Assembly (NCBI RefSeq): GCF_016918035.1 | Contig: NZ_JAERWK010000015.1 | Span: 168,775 to 232,774 of the forward strand | Direction of reading: 5' to 3' | Source of the DNA: Nakamurella leprariae | Lineage (GTDB): Bacteria; Actinomycetota; Actinomycetes; Mycobacteriales; Nakamurellaceae | Length of the DNA stretch: 64,000 nt | Part shown: one piece after another, positions 1 to 12,092 of the stretch | Position numbering within the stretch: position 1 is the stretch's first letter | Layout of the letters: each line of letters starts with the position of its first letter | Position numbers and translations under genes: made by a program | The notes under the pieces: model-generated | Seen by the model: only the letters and a program-made list of their open reading frames with translations | What the model was told of the DNA's origin: nothing | Databases searched by the model: none

Positions 1-1
1 C

Positions 2-1120
2 GGCGCGGAGTTCCTGCGCTGGTTCGCCGAGGAGGCGGTGCGCATCCACGGCCGGTACGCCGTCGCGCCGTCCGGCGGGACCCGACTGCTGACCATGAAG
101 CAGCCGGTCGGGCCGGTGTACGCGATCACGCCGTGGAACTTCCCGTTGGCCATGGGCACCCGCAAGCTGGGCCCGGCGCTGGCCGCCGGGTGCACCGTGG
201 TGATCAAGCCGGCCGAGCTGACCCCGCTGACCACGTTGGCCCTGGCGGCGGTGCTCACCGAGGCCGGGCTGCCCGACGGGGTGGTCAACGTGGTCACCAC
301 CTCGCGCTCGGCGGCGGTGTCCGAGCCGATCATCGCCGACCCGCGGCTGCGCAAGCTGACCTTCACCGGTTCCACTCCGGTCGGCCGCACGCTCATCGCG
401 CAGTCCGCCGAGCGGGTGCTCAAGGTGTCGATGGAGCTGGGTGGGAACGCCCCGTTCCTGGTGTTCGACGACGCCGACCTGGACCGGGCGGTGGACGGCG
501 CGATGCTGGCCAAGATGCGCAACATCGGCGAGGCATGCACCGCGGCCAACCGGTTCCTGGTGCACGAGTCGGTGGCCGAGGACTTCGCCCAGCGGTTCGC
601 GGCGCGGATGGCCGCGCTGACCGTGGCCCCCGGGTACGCCGAGGGCAGCCAGGTCGGCCCGCTGGTCGACGGCCGATCCCGGGACAAGGTCGCCGAGCTC
701 GTCGCCGACGCCGTGGACCGCGGCGCGCGGGTCCTCACCGGCGGGAAGAACATCGGCGATCGCGGGTGGTTCTATGCGCCCACCGTGCTGCAGGGCGTGA
801 GCACCGAGGCCCGGATGTTCGGCGAGGAGATCTTCGGGCCGGTCGCGCCGATCACCACGTTCGCCTCCGAGGACGAGGGTCTGGCCCTGGCCAACCGCAC
901 CGAGTACGGGCTGGTCGCCTACGCCTTCACCCAGGACCTGTCCCGCGCGCTGCGCGTGTCCGAGGGCCTGGAGACCGGCATGGTCGGCATCAACCAGGGC
1001 GTCGTGTCAAACCCGGCGGCCCCGTTCGGCGGCGTCAAAGCCTCCGGACTGGGCCGTGAGGGCGGCGCCGAGGGCATCGACGAGTACCTCGAGACGAAGT
1101 ACGTCGGCATCGCCCTGTGA
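2..1120 (+). CDS. gabD: NAD(P)-dependent succinate-semialdehyde dehydrogenase, 5' end outside window
   Basis: Oxidises succinate semialdehyde to succinate in the cytosol, the last step of GABA or 4-hydroxybutyrate use. The frame is open from base 2, so the N-terminal cofactor-binding start lies outside the window. Aldehyde dehydrogenase landmarks are present: the PWNFPLAMGTRK nucleotide-binding segment, FTGSTPVGR, the catalytic-Glu motif MELGGNAPF, and the nucleophile in GEACTAANR. The EACTAANR form matches the actinobacterial GabD group as I know it. A stop at 1118-1120 and the C-terminal YLETKYVGIAL segment show that the 3' end is intact. Substrate is inferred from family resemblance only; another semialdehyde or aldehyde is possible. 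Confidence 0.85.
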   Translation, partial: GAEFLRWFAEEAVRIHGRYAVAPSGGTRLLTMKQPVGPVYAITPWNFPLAMGTRKLGPALAAGCTVVIKPAELTPLTTLALAAVLTEAGLPDGVVNVVTTSRSAAVSEPIIADPRLRKLTFTGSTPVGRTLIAQSAERVLKVSMELGGNAPFLVFDDADLDRAVDGAMLAKMRNIGEACTAANRFLVHESVAEDFAQRFAARMAALTVAPGYAEGSQVGPLVDGRSRDKVAELVADAVDRGARVLTGGKNIGDRGWFYAPTVLQGVSTEARMFGEEIFGPVAPITTFASEDEGLALANRTEYGLVAYAFTQDLSRALRVSEGLETGMVGINQGVVSNPAAPFGGVKASGLGREGGAEGIDEYLETKYVGIAL

Positions 1121-1218
1121 GGCCCGCTCCGGCGTCGGCCGGAGCAGTCGCGGACCGGTCCGGTCCGGTGTGCCGGCTCCCGGCCGCACCGGGCCTGCCG
1201 GTCGTCGGGGGTCGCCCC

Positions 1219-1224
1219 TACGCT
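1219..1224 (+). promoter_or_regulatory. Candidate -10 box for the ECF sigma factor gene
   Basis: TACGCT fits the actinobacterial TANNNT -10 pattern. It would start a transcript with a leader of about 35 nt before the ATG at 1267. No clear -35 box was seen. Confidence 0.35.
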
Positions 1225-1266
1225 GGGCACGCCCGCTGCCGAGCAGGACCGACCCCTGGAGTTCCG

Positions 1267-2286
1267 ATGACGAGCACCGTGTCGACCACCACCGGGACGG
1301 ACCGCGCGGCCGAGCCGCGCACCGGCGCGCTGGATCCTGAGCTGGAGCAGCACCGGCGCGAGCTGACCGGCTACTGCTACCGGATGCTGGGATCGGCGTT
1401 CGACGCCGAGGACGCGGTGCAGGAGACCATGGTCCGGGCCTGGCGGGCCCAGGACCGCTTCGAGGGACGGGCGTCCACCCGGACCTGGCTGTACAGCATC
1501 GCCACCAACGTGTGCCTGGACTCGCTGAACAGCCGCGGCCGGCGGGCCCGGCCGATGGACCTGTCGTCCGACCCCTGGCAGCCCGTGGCCGGATCGCTCG
1601 CCGCCAGTCGCGGGCACGAGAGCTGGGTCGAGCCGATCGGTGAGGCCGGCGTGTTGGCCGACACCCAGGACCCGGCCGACCTGGCCGTGCAGCGGGAGTC
1701 CATCAAGCTGGCCTTCGTCGCCGCGCTGCAGTACCTGCCGGCCCGGCAGCGGGCCGTGCTCATCCTGCGGGACGTACTGCGCTGGCCGGCCGCGGAGGTG
1801 GCCGACCTGCTGGAGACGACCACCGCGTCGGTGAACAGCGCCCTGCAGCGCGCCCACGCCACCCTGGCCGGCCGCCCGGCCAGCATCGGTGAGGTCTTCG
1901 ACCCGCTGAACGCCGAGCAGCGGGAGCTGCTGGACGCCTACGTCGACGCCTTCCAGCGGTACGACATGGACGCGCTGGTCGCGTTGCTGCACCAGGACGT
2001 CACCCAGAACATGCCGCCGTACGAGCTGTGGCTGGAGGGGCCGGCCGACGTCGCCGCCTGGATGGTCGGTCCGGGCGCCGCCTGCCGCGACTCGGTGCTG
2101 CTGCCGGTGCGGGCCAGCGGGCAGCCGGCCTTCGCGCAGTACAAGCCGGCCGCCGACGGCACCCGGCGACCGTGGGCGGTGCACGTGCTGGAGATCCGGG
2201 ACGGCCGGATCGGCGCCCTCACCACCTTCCTGGACACCCGGCTGTTCGCGGCGATGGGGGCGCCGGACTTCCTGCCCGCTGCGTGA
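1267..2286 (+). CDS. ECF-type RNA polymerase sigma factor, SigG/SigJ-like, with SnoaL-like C-terminal domain
   Basis: A 339-aa sigma factor that would redirect RNA polymerase to a stress regulon. Region 2 is recognisable (YCYRMLGSAFDAEDAVQETMVRAWR, residues about 35-60, then the RTWLYSIATNVCLD segment). Region 4 follows at about 150-200 (LPARQRAVLILRDVLRWPAAEVADLL). After it comes an NTF2/SnoaL-like domain of about 130 residues, typical of the large ECF sigmas that lack an anti-sigma partner. The ATG at 1267 was chosen because a CTGGAG ribosome-binding site precedes it; the frame is also open upstream to 1117. The gene converges on the MFS gene with only a 6-bp gap. No anti-sigma gene is adjacent. 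Confidence 0.82.
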   Translation: MTSTVSTTTGTDRAAEPRTGALDPELEQHRRELTGYCYRMLGSAFDAEDAVQETMVRAWRAQDRFEGRASTRTWLYSIATNVCLDSLNSRGRRARPMDLSSDPWQPVAGSLAASRGHESWVEPIGEAGVLADTQDPADLAVQRESIKLAFVAALQYLPARQRAVLILRDVLRWPAAEVADLLETTTASVNSALQRAHATLAGRPASIGEVFDPLNAEQRELLDAYVDAFQRYDMDALVALLHQDVTQNMPPYELWLEGPADVAAWMVGPGAACRDSVLLPVRASGQPAFAQYKPAADGTRRPWAVHVLEIRDGRIGALTTFLDTRLFAAMGAPDFLPAA

Positions 2287-2292
2287 ACCCGG

Positions 2293-6481
<4,189 letters not shown>

Positions 6482-6485
<4 letters not shown>

Positions 6486-7240
6486 CCGGCCCTCGTGGGC
6501 CGGGCCCCGCCGTCGGCCAGGGCCTGCGCGTAGGACGGTTCACGGCGCTTGACGACCGCGATGACCCGGTAGGTGATCGGCAGCAGCACCACCTCGAGCA
6601 GGGTCTTGTAGAGGAACCCGACGACCAGGTAGTTCAGGAACTGGCCGAACGTCTCGATGCCGATGAAGCTCGCGGCGATCGCGCAGAAGACCAGGGTGTC
6701 GCCGAACTCGCCGACCACGGTGGAGCCGATCAGCCGGGCCCACAGGTGCTGTTCCCTGGTGCGCTGCTTGATCTTGACCAGCACCACCGCGTTCAGGAAC
6801 TGTCCGAGCAGGTAGCCGGCCATGCTGGCCAGCAGGATGATCGGCACCACGCCGAGCACGGCCTCGAACGCGGCCTGGTTCTCGTAGCCCTCGACGGCCG
6901 GGGAGATCTGCACGAGCCAGAAGGTCAGCGAGGCGAGCAGGGCCATCACGAAGCCGAGCGCGATGGTGCGGCGCATGGCCCGCAGGCCGAAGACCTCGCT
7001 GATCACGTCACCGATCACGTAGGTGAGCGGGAAGACGAACGCGCCGCCGTCGGTGATGATCGGGCCGAAGGCGATGCCCTTGGTGGCGGCGATGTTGCTG
7101 ATGATCAGCAGGCCGCAGAACAGCGCGCACAGCACCGCGTAGGCGCCGGAACCGGTCCGCGCGAACGCGACCCCCGGGTGACGCTGGTCGGAGTGGTCGG
7201 TCGGCAGGGCCCGTCCGGCGGACGGGGGCGGGGCGGTCAC
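6482..7240 (-). CDS. yhhQ: Queuosine precursor transporter, VUT family (YhhQ)
   Basis: A 252-aa integral membrane protein of the vitamin-uptake-like VUT family. YhhQ members import preQ0, preQ1 or queuine. Family landmarks are LLIISNIAATKGI, the GGAFVFPLTYVIGDVISEVFG segment with its acidic residues, and the region LLGQFLNAVVLVKIKQ. The GTG at 7240 is the start that places the family similarity correctly; no strong ribosome-binding site was seen. It sits between an upstream alpha/beta hydrolase (50-bp gap) and the MFS gene it overlaps. With tgt on the other side of the MFS gene, salvage of a queuosine base is the likely role. Confidence 0.88.
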
Positions 7241-7290
7241 CCCGGCATCCAACCAAGTCCGCGACGCTGCACCCAATCGCGCGGCCGGCG

Positions 7291-8043
7291 TCACCGTCCG
7301 GTCTGCAGCAGCCGCTCCAGTCGGTCGGTGATGCCGGTCGGGTGACCGAGCGGCGCCAGGTGCCCGCCGGGAACGATCTCGGCGTCCAGGCCCAGCCGCT
7401 CCCGCGCCACCCGGACCTGGAACGAGGCGGGGAACAGGCGGTCCCGGTCCCCGGCCAACACCACGGTGGTCACAGCCGGCCAGGTGGACAGCGGCCACGG
7501 GTCGGCGAACGGCCGATCGGACTGCGGGCGGGCGTCCATGGTGAACGCCTGCTCGGTGAGCTCGTCCGGCACGTCGTGGAAGAACTCGGCCCGCTCGTCG
7601 AACTCGCCGCTGACGTCCCGGCCGTCCAGCTCCGCCTGCTCCAGCCGGGCCTGGGCCTGGCCGGTCGTCCGCCACCACGCACCGCCGGTCTCGCCGGGCA
7701 GCGGGACCATCGCGTTGACCAGCACCAGCGCCCGGACGGGCAGCCGCCCGACGAGCAGGGGCGCGGTGAAACCGCCCATGGACAGCGCGGCGACGACCAG
7801 CGGGCGATCCGCCGGGAGCGCGGTCCGGGCGGCGTCCTCGCAGACCTGGGCGTACTCGGCCAGGCCGGCCCGCTCGTCGTCGGCGGGCAGGTCGACGGCC
7901 ACCGCGGCGTGCCCGCGGGCGTGCAGCGCGTCGACCACCCGGTGCCAGATCCAGCCGGCGCCACCGGCGCCCGGGACGAGCAGGAAGCTGCCCGACGGCC
8001 CCCCGAAGCCGGGGTGGCCGGGGACGGCGTGTGCTGCAGCCAT
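7291..8043 (-). CDS. Alpha/beta hydrolase, EstA/HNL-like
   Basis: A 250-aa cytoplasmic alpha/beta-hydrolase. The oxyanion region is FLLVPGAGGAGWIWHRV and the nucleophile elbow is ALSMGG (Ser). The acid is probably the Asp in AGDRDRLFP and the His is in VPGGHLAPLGHP. Length and motif spacing fit small esterases and hydroxynitrile-lyase-like proteins. It is the first gene of the minus-strand unit hydrolase-yhhQ-MFS. The ATG at 8043 has a TACCGT box 6 nt upstream, suggesting leaderless transcription. A role in releasing a queuosine base or ester is only a contextual guess. Confidence 0.78.
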   Translation of the reverse strand: MAAAHAVPGHPGFGGPSGSFLLVPGAGGAGWIWHRVVDALHARGHAAVAVDLPADDERAGLAEYAQVCEDAARTALPADRPLVVAALSMGGFTAPLLVGRLPVRALVLVNAMVPLPGETGGAWWRTTGQAQARLEQAELDGRDVSGEFDERAEFFHDVPDELTEQAFTMDARPQSDRPFADPWPLSTWPAVTTVVLAGDRDRLFPASFQVRVARERLGLDAEIVPGGHLAPLGHPTGITDRLERLLQTGR

Positions 8044-8049
8044 CGGGTC

Positions 8050-8055
8050 ACGGTA
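8050..8055 (-). promoter_or_regulatory. Leaderless -10 box of the hydrolase-yhhQ-MFS unit
   Basis: TACCGT on the minus strand ends 6 nt before the ATG at 8043, the spacing expected when transcription starts at the start codon. Confidence 0.45.
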
Positions 8056-8100
8056 GTCAGACCCGCTCGGCCCAGCCGGACGTGGTCCGTCCCGGTGGAG

Positions 8101-8659
8101 CGCAATCCCACGGTCAAGGCCGAGGCGCGGGCGGCGACCGGTGCCCATCCCACGAGCGGCCTGCTGTTCACCTACCCGGTGCACCAGGCAGTCGACATCC
8201 TGTTCTGTCACGCTGATGTCGTGCCGGTCGGGCGTGACCAGCTGCCGCACCTGGAGCAGGCCCGGACCATCGCGCGGCGGTTCAACCAGCGGTACGCCGG
8301 TGGCCGGGAGATCTTCCGCGAGCCGCAGGCACTGGTCGGCGAGGCGCTGGTGCTGCACGGGCTGGACGGCCGGAAGATGAGCAGGAGCCGCGGCAACGCC
8401 ATCGACCTGCAGGCCACGGCCGACGAGACGGCCGTGCTCATCCGCTGTGCCCGCACCGACTCGATCCGGACATCACGTTCGACCCGGTCGGTCGGCCCGC
8501 GGTGGCCAACCTGCTCACCCTGGCCGGGCTGTGTTCGCAACGCACGCCGCCGCGCCGGACCATCTCCGCGACGTGCTCGCCGCCGGGAACGCCCGGGCCA
8601 ACGAGATCGCCGACGACACCCTGAGCACCGTGCGGGACGTCTTGGGCATGCGGTACTGA
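8101..8659 (+). pseudogene. trpS: Decayed tryptophanyl-tRNA synthetase remnant
   Basis: Fragments of TrpRS appear in three successive frames. Frame 1 (8101 to about 8462) carries RNPTVK, FTYPVHQAVDILF, VPVGRDQLPHLEQ and an intact KMSRS loop. Frame 3 (8463 to about 8545) reads DPDITFDPVGRPAVANLL. Frame 2 (about 8556-8659) reads HLRDVLAAGNARANEIADDTL and ends VLGMRY, the usual C-terminus. The N-terminal Rossmann half with the HIGH motif is absent and a helical segment before the end is missing. At least two frameshifts and two deletions are therefore needed, so no functional enzyme is made. A working trpS must lie elsewhere. Confidence 0.85.
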
Positions 8660-9730
8660 CTACGAGCGGATCCGGTGCGGCGCAGCGGGATCCGACAGCG
8701 TGGCGGGATCGATGCGCCATGGTCCGTGGGGCAACCGGGAGGGATCGAAGCGGGTCAGCAGACCGGCGGGTGTCACCGGTTCGCCCGGCTCGGCCAGCCC
8801 GAGGGAGGCGGCCAGCAGGGTCAGCACGGCCGGCGGCGTCCACCCGGCGGGCACCAGGTCGGCCAGGGTGACGGCGCCGTCGCGCTTGGCCAGGCGGGCG
8901 CCGTCCGGGGTCAGTGCCAGCGGCACGTGGGCGTAGCGGACCGGCGGCAGGCCGAGCAGGTGGGCCAGGTGGGCCTGCCGGGGCGCCGAGGTCAGCAGGT
9001 CGTCACCGCGGACCACCTGGTCGATGCCCTGGTCGGCGTCGTCCACCACCACGGCCAGGTTGTAGGCGGGGACGCCGTCGTTGCGCTGCAGCACGACATC
9101 GTCCACCAGACCGGTGAACTCGCCGAGCAGGTCGTCGGTGACGGTCCACCGCAACGGTTCCCGGCCGTCCCCGGCCCGCAGTCGCCAGGCGGCGACCCGC
9201 CCCGACGCCCGATGCGCGGCGATCTGCTCCGAGGTGAGCGCACGGCAGGTGCCGGGGTAGGCCATTTCCGCGGCCGGCAGGAGTCGGTCGAGCGAGGGAC
9301 GAGCGAGGCCGGGCTCCGTCCCGACAGACGGCGCGCCCGCCGCGGTGACCTGGGGCGCGGACGCGGCCTCGCGGATCTCCCGGCGGGTGCAGAAACACCC
9401 GTAGACCAGACCCGCGTCCCGGAGTCGGTCGAGCGCCGTCCGGTAGCCGGGCAGCCGGTCGGACTGGCGGACCACCGGCGGGTCGGCGTCGAGCCCGAGC
9501 GCGGCCAGGTCGGCGAGCTGCCGCGCCTCGGCGCCGGGACGCACCCGGTCCAAGTCCTCCACCCGGATCAGGAACCGCCGCCCGGTGGAGCGGGCGAAGA
9601 GCCAGGCCAGCAGGGCGGTCCGCAGGTTGCCCAGGTGCAGGTCGCCCGACGGGCTGGGGGCGAACCGGCCCGCGCCGCCGGCGGACCCGTGGTGCGGATC
9701 GATCCGCGGTGCGCTCAGAGGGTGGTCCAC
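8660..9730 (-). CDS. gluQ: Glutamyl-Q tRNA(Asp) synthetase
   Basis: A 356-aa paralogue of the GluRS catalytic core that attaches glutamate to queuosine 34 of tRNA-Asp. The signature is RFAPSPSGDLHLGNLRTALLAWLFAR (HIGH-like HLGN), with IRVEDLDR, the CFCTR zinc-site remnant and a KMSKS-equivalent LAKRDGA. There is no anticodon-binding domain, as expected for GluQRS. The GTG at 9730 overlaps the upstream small gene by 16 bp. A copy of the dispersed element (9280-9323) is read through and gives the peptide VGTEPGLARPSLDRLL between the zinc region and the next conserved block, so the protein is longer than usual here. Its neighbours tgt and yhhQ support a queuosine role. Confidence 0.9.
   Translation of the reverse strand: MDHPLSAPRIDPHHGSAGGAGRFAPSPSGDLHLGNLRTALLAWLFARSTGRRFLIRVEDLDRVRPGAEARQLADLAALGLDADPPVVRQSDRLPGYRTALDRLRDAGLVYGCFCTRREIREAASAPQVTAAGAPSVGTEPGLARPSLDRLLPAAEMAYPGTCRALTSEQIAAHRASGRVAAWRLRAGDGREPLRWTVTDDLLGEFTGLVDDVVLQRNDGVPAYNLAVVVDDADQGIDQVVRGDDLLTSAPRQAHLAHLLGLPPVRYAHVPLALTPDGARLAKRDGAVTLADLVPAGWTPPAVLTLLAASLGLAEPGEPVTPAGLLTRFDPSRLPHGPWRIDPATLSDPAAPHRIRS
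9280..9323 (+). repeat. Dispersed 44-bp element, copy D, inside gluQRS
   Basis: Begins GGAGTCGGTCGAGCGAGGGA and ends GGGCTCCGTCCCG. Orientation is opposite to the other copies, and it is translated on the antisense of the consensus inside gluQRS. By eye it matches copy C at roughly 85% of positions. Confidence 0.7.
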
Positions 9731-10239
9731 GGGGTGAGCGTGGGCCGGCCGCCCGTCGGGCGGCAGCGGAACCGGACCGGCCCGGTGCCCTCCGGCCGCG
9801 GCAGCGAGAACTCGCCGTCGGCGTCGGCCACGGCCGTGGTGCTGCTGCCGTCGGCGCGGAGCAGCTCCACCTCGCCGCCGGCCGGCGGGAGCAGCTGTCC
9901 CCGGACGACGGTGTCGGTGATCTCCAGTTCCAGGCCGCTGTCCTCGATCTGGAAGCTCAGCGCGCGGGGCTCGTCCAGGTCGCCACCGGCGCGGACCGCG
10001 CCGGCCAGCTCCGCCGAGGACCGGCCCAGGTCGTCGGCCGTGTCGGCGGAGTCGAACGCCAGGCCCAGCAGGGCGAGTTCCTCGTCCACCGTCCGCCAGG
10101 CGTACGCGCCGACGGCAGCCCGTCGGAACTGATCGGGGACCGCGTCCGCGCTGTGGACCGCGGCGGCCAGTTCGGCCAGGAGTGCAGCGTCGGCATCCGG
10201 GATGCCGGGATCACCGGAGTCGACCGGGCGTCGTTCCAC
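9715..10239 (-). CDS. Hypothetical protein of the subtilase-CHAT locus
   Basis: A 174-aa protein with no function I recognise. The N-terminal half is acidic and helical (ADAALLAELAAAVHSADAVPDQFRRAAVGAYAWRTVDEELALLGL). The C-terminal third reads like a small beta-sandwich of the carboxypeptidase-regulatory or Cna-B kind (GQLLPPAGGEVELLR, ADADGEFSLPRPEGTGPVRFRCR). There is no signal peptide or membrane segment. The GTG start at 10239 follows a strong GAGGAGG ribosome-binding site. It lies 194 bp downstream of the subtilase on the same strand and overlaps the gluQRS start. I infer membership in the protease-CHAT system from position, possibly as sensor or substrate. Confidence 0.7.
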   Translation of the reverse strand: MERRPVDSGDPGIPDADAALLAELAAAVHSADAVPDQFRRAAVGAYAWRTVDEELALLGLAFDSADTADDLGRSSAELAGAVRAGGDLDEPRALSFQIEDSGLELEITDTVVRGQLLPPAGGEVELLRADGSSTTAVADADGEFSLPRPEGTGPVRFRCRPTGGRPTLTPWTTL

Positions 10240-10433
10240 GGGTGTCCACCTCCTCGTCGCGGGTCACGGGGTCGACCGTTGCGACCGGTGCCCCACGGAA
10301 CCCGGTCCATTCTGCGTCACGACCGGTGACGCGTCCGCTGCTGGTCCGTCCCGACTTCTCCTCGGAGCGACCGCCTGGTCGGCTGATACCCGGCGATGGG
10401 TCGGGCGATGGGTCGGGCGATGAGCCGGGGTTC

Positions 10434-11915
10434 TCAGGATCCGGGCAGCAGGTGCAGCGCTGTGCCGTAGCCGGGCACCGGGACGCCGAGGCCGAGCATC
10501 CGGCGACAGGCCTCTCGCGGCGGGATGCCCCGCTCCTGGCTGATCCGGGCGATGGCCCCCGCGATCTGCGGCGCGGCGAAGGACGTCCCGCTCCACAGCG
10601 CCCACGGCTCCTCGGGGGCGTCCGGGCCCGCCTCCGGGAAGGTGTCCGGCCCGTCGGACCCCGGGCCGGGCGGGTCGAAGCCCTCGTACTCCACGCCGCG
10701 GACGTAGGTGGAGAACACGCCCTCGCCGATGGTCGAGCAGTCCACCCACGATCCGCGGTTCGACCAGGCCGCCGGCTGCAGGTCGGCGCGCAGCGCGGCC
10801 ACCGACACCACCTCGCGGAACGCCGCCGGCCAGGCCGGCCGCTCGGTACCGCTGTTGCCGGCGGCGGCCACGCACAGCACGTCCGGGAACTGTTCGGCCA
10901 GCAGGTCCAGCGCCACCCGGATGGCCAGGGGCGGCTGGTCGGCGTCGGTCTCCGAACCCAGCGACAGGTTGATCACGGTCGCCCCGTCCCGGGCCGCCGC
11001 CAGCATGGCCTTGGCCACGTCGACCTCGGAACCGATGCCGTCGCTGTCCACCGCGCGGTAGCTGCGCACGGTCACCTTCGGCGCCACCTGCTGGACGATC
11101 CCGGCGACGAAGGTGCCGTGGCCGGCGCCGTAATCGAGGTAGCCGTCAGGGCCTGGGGTGTCGTCCCAGGAGTAGACGTCCAGCGGGTCGATGCCGGACG
11201 GGCCGGCCGCGTCGGCCACCCCGGCCAGCCAGCCGTCCGACCGGTCCGCCGCGGTGATGCCGGTGTCGATGACGGCCACGGTCACCGGGCTCGGCGCGGC
11301 CAGCAGCTGCGGCGTCCACGGCGGCGGGAAGGACAGGGTGCGGGCGGTGTTCTCCGGGCCGCCGGTGCCCTTGATGATCGGGTTCAGCGGGGCGACGTGG
11401 TTCAGCCCGCAGGGGTAGCCCAGCTCGCGCAGCCGGGCGGCGACGTCCCGCAGCGTCTGCACGGACGCCGAGCGGGGCACCAGCCGCACCAGCCGCCGGT
11501 CGAGCTCGTCGACCGGCACCGGGTCGTGGAAGTCGGCCTGGGCCAGCACGTCCCGGGCCGGGCCGCGCCGGAACGCGGCGGTCGAGCCGTCCAGGTCGGC
11601 GGCCATCATCAGCAGCTCGTCGACCACCAGGGTGAGCGAGTCCTGGTCGGGCAGCAGGCTGAACTGCAGCACCGGCCGGGCGGCCAGCCCCTCCTGCGGT
11701 CGCGAGCGCCGTTCCTGCAGACCGCGCAGGGCGCGCCGGAGGTCGTCCGACCCGGTGCGGGACGCGCCGAGGCTGCCCACCTGGGCAGCGACCCCGGCGT
11801 GGTCGCGGTCGTCGGCCGGCGGGTAGGCGGTCGTGGCGAAATCGGTGCCGAAGACGGTGCCGGCGGCACCCCGGTCATCGGCCGGCTGCTGCGCCGGCGG
11901 TTCTCCGTTGGACAT
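10434..11915 (-). CDS. S8 family (subtilisin-like) serine peptidase, cytoplasmic
   Basis: A 493-aa subtilase. Catalytic residues are Asp217 (VAVIDTGI), His266 (GAGHGTFVAGI) and Ser445 (SGTSFAAPQIAGA), with the oxyanion Asn in AAAGNSG. There is no secretion signal; the first 200 residues form a family-specific N-terminal region rather than a classical inhibitor propeptide, so the enzyme probably stays in the cytoplasm. An ATG start with GGAGAGGA upstream was chosen. It follows the CHAT gene by 177 bp and precedes the 174-aa hypothetical gene. Pairing a cytosolic subtilase with a caspase-like CHAT protein suggests a proteolytic cascade, but no substrate is evident. Confidence 0.88.
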   Translation of the reverse strand: MSNGEPPAQQPADDRGAAGTVFGTDFATTAYPPADDRDHAGVAAQVGSLGASRTGSDDLRRALRGLQERRSRPQEGLAARPVLQFSLLPDQDSLTLVVDELLMMAADLDGSTAAFRRGPARDVLAQADFHDPVPVDELDRRLVRLVPRSASVQTLRDVAARLRELGYPCGLNHVAPLNPIIKGTGGPENTARTLSFPPPWTPQLLAAPSPVTVAVIDTGITAADRSDGWLAGVADAAGPSGIDPLDVYSWDDTPGPDGYLDYGAGHGTFVAGIVQQVAPKVTVRSYRAVDSDGIGSEVDVAKAMLAAARDGATVINLSLGSETDADQPPLAIRVALDLLAEQFPDVLCVAAAGNSGTERPAWPAAFREVVSVAALRADLQPAAWSNRGSWVDCSTIGEGVFSTYVRGVEYEGFDPPGPGSDGPDTFPEAGPDAPEEPWALWSGTSFAAPQIAGAIARISQERGIPPREACRRMLGLGVPVPGYGTALHLLPGS

Positions 11916-12007
11916 GGGCGGGCGCCGTCCTCTCCGGGCATCGGGTCAACCGTGGTGGCTCTGCGGTGCGCGGTCCGCCGACGATCCCATCGTCGCTGGC
12001 GTGCCGG

Positions 12008-12013
12008 ATCGTA
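12008..12013 (-). promoter_or_regulatory. Candidate -10 box upstream of the subtilase gene
   Basis: TACGAT on the minus strand lies in the 177-bp gap between the CHAT gene and the subtilase, about 93 bp before the subtilase ATG. It suggests the subtilase can be transcribed separately from the CHAT gene. Confidence 0.3.
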
Positions 12014-12092
12014 GTGCGGTGTCCGCGCACCAGCCGGATCAGGGAGGACGGACGGTGATACACGGCGCTGCCGGACCGGTGCAGACGGCGCG

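Noticed and set aside
2064..2098. Possible fifth copy of the dispersed element in the sigma factor gene
   Set aside because: It begins ATGGTCGG and ends GCGACTCGG but lacks the core. The encoded WMVGPGAACRDSVLLP segment is normal for this sigma family.
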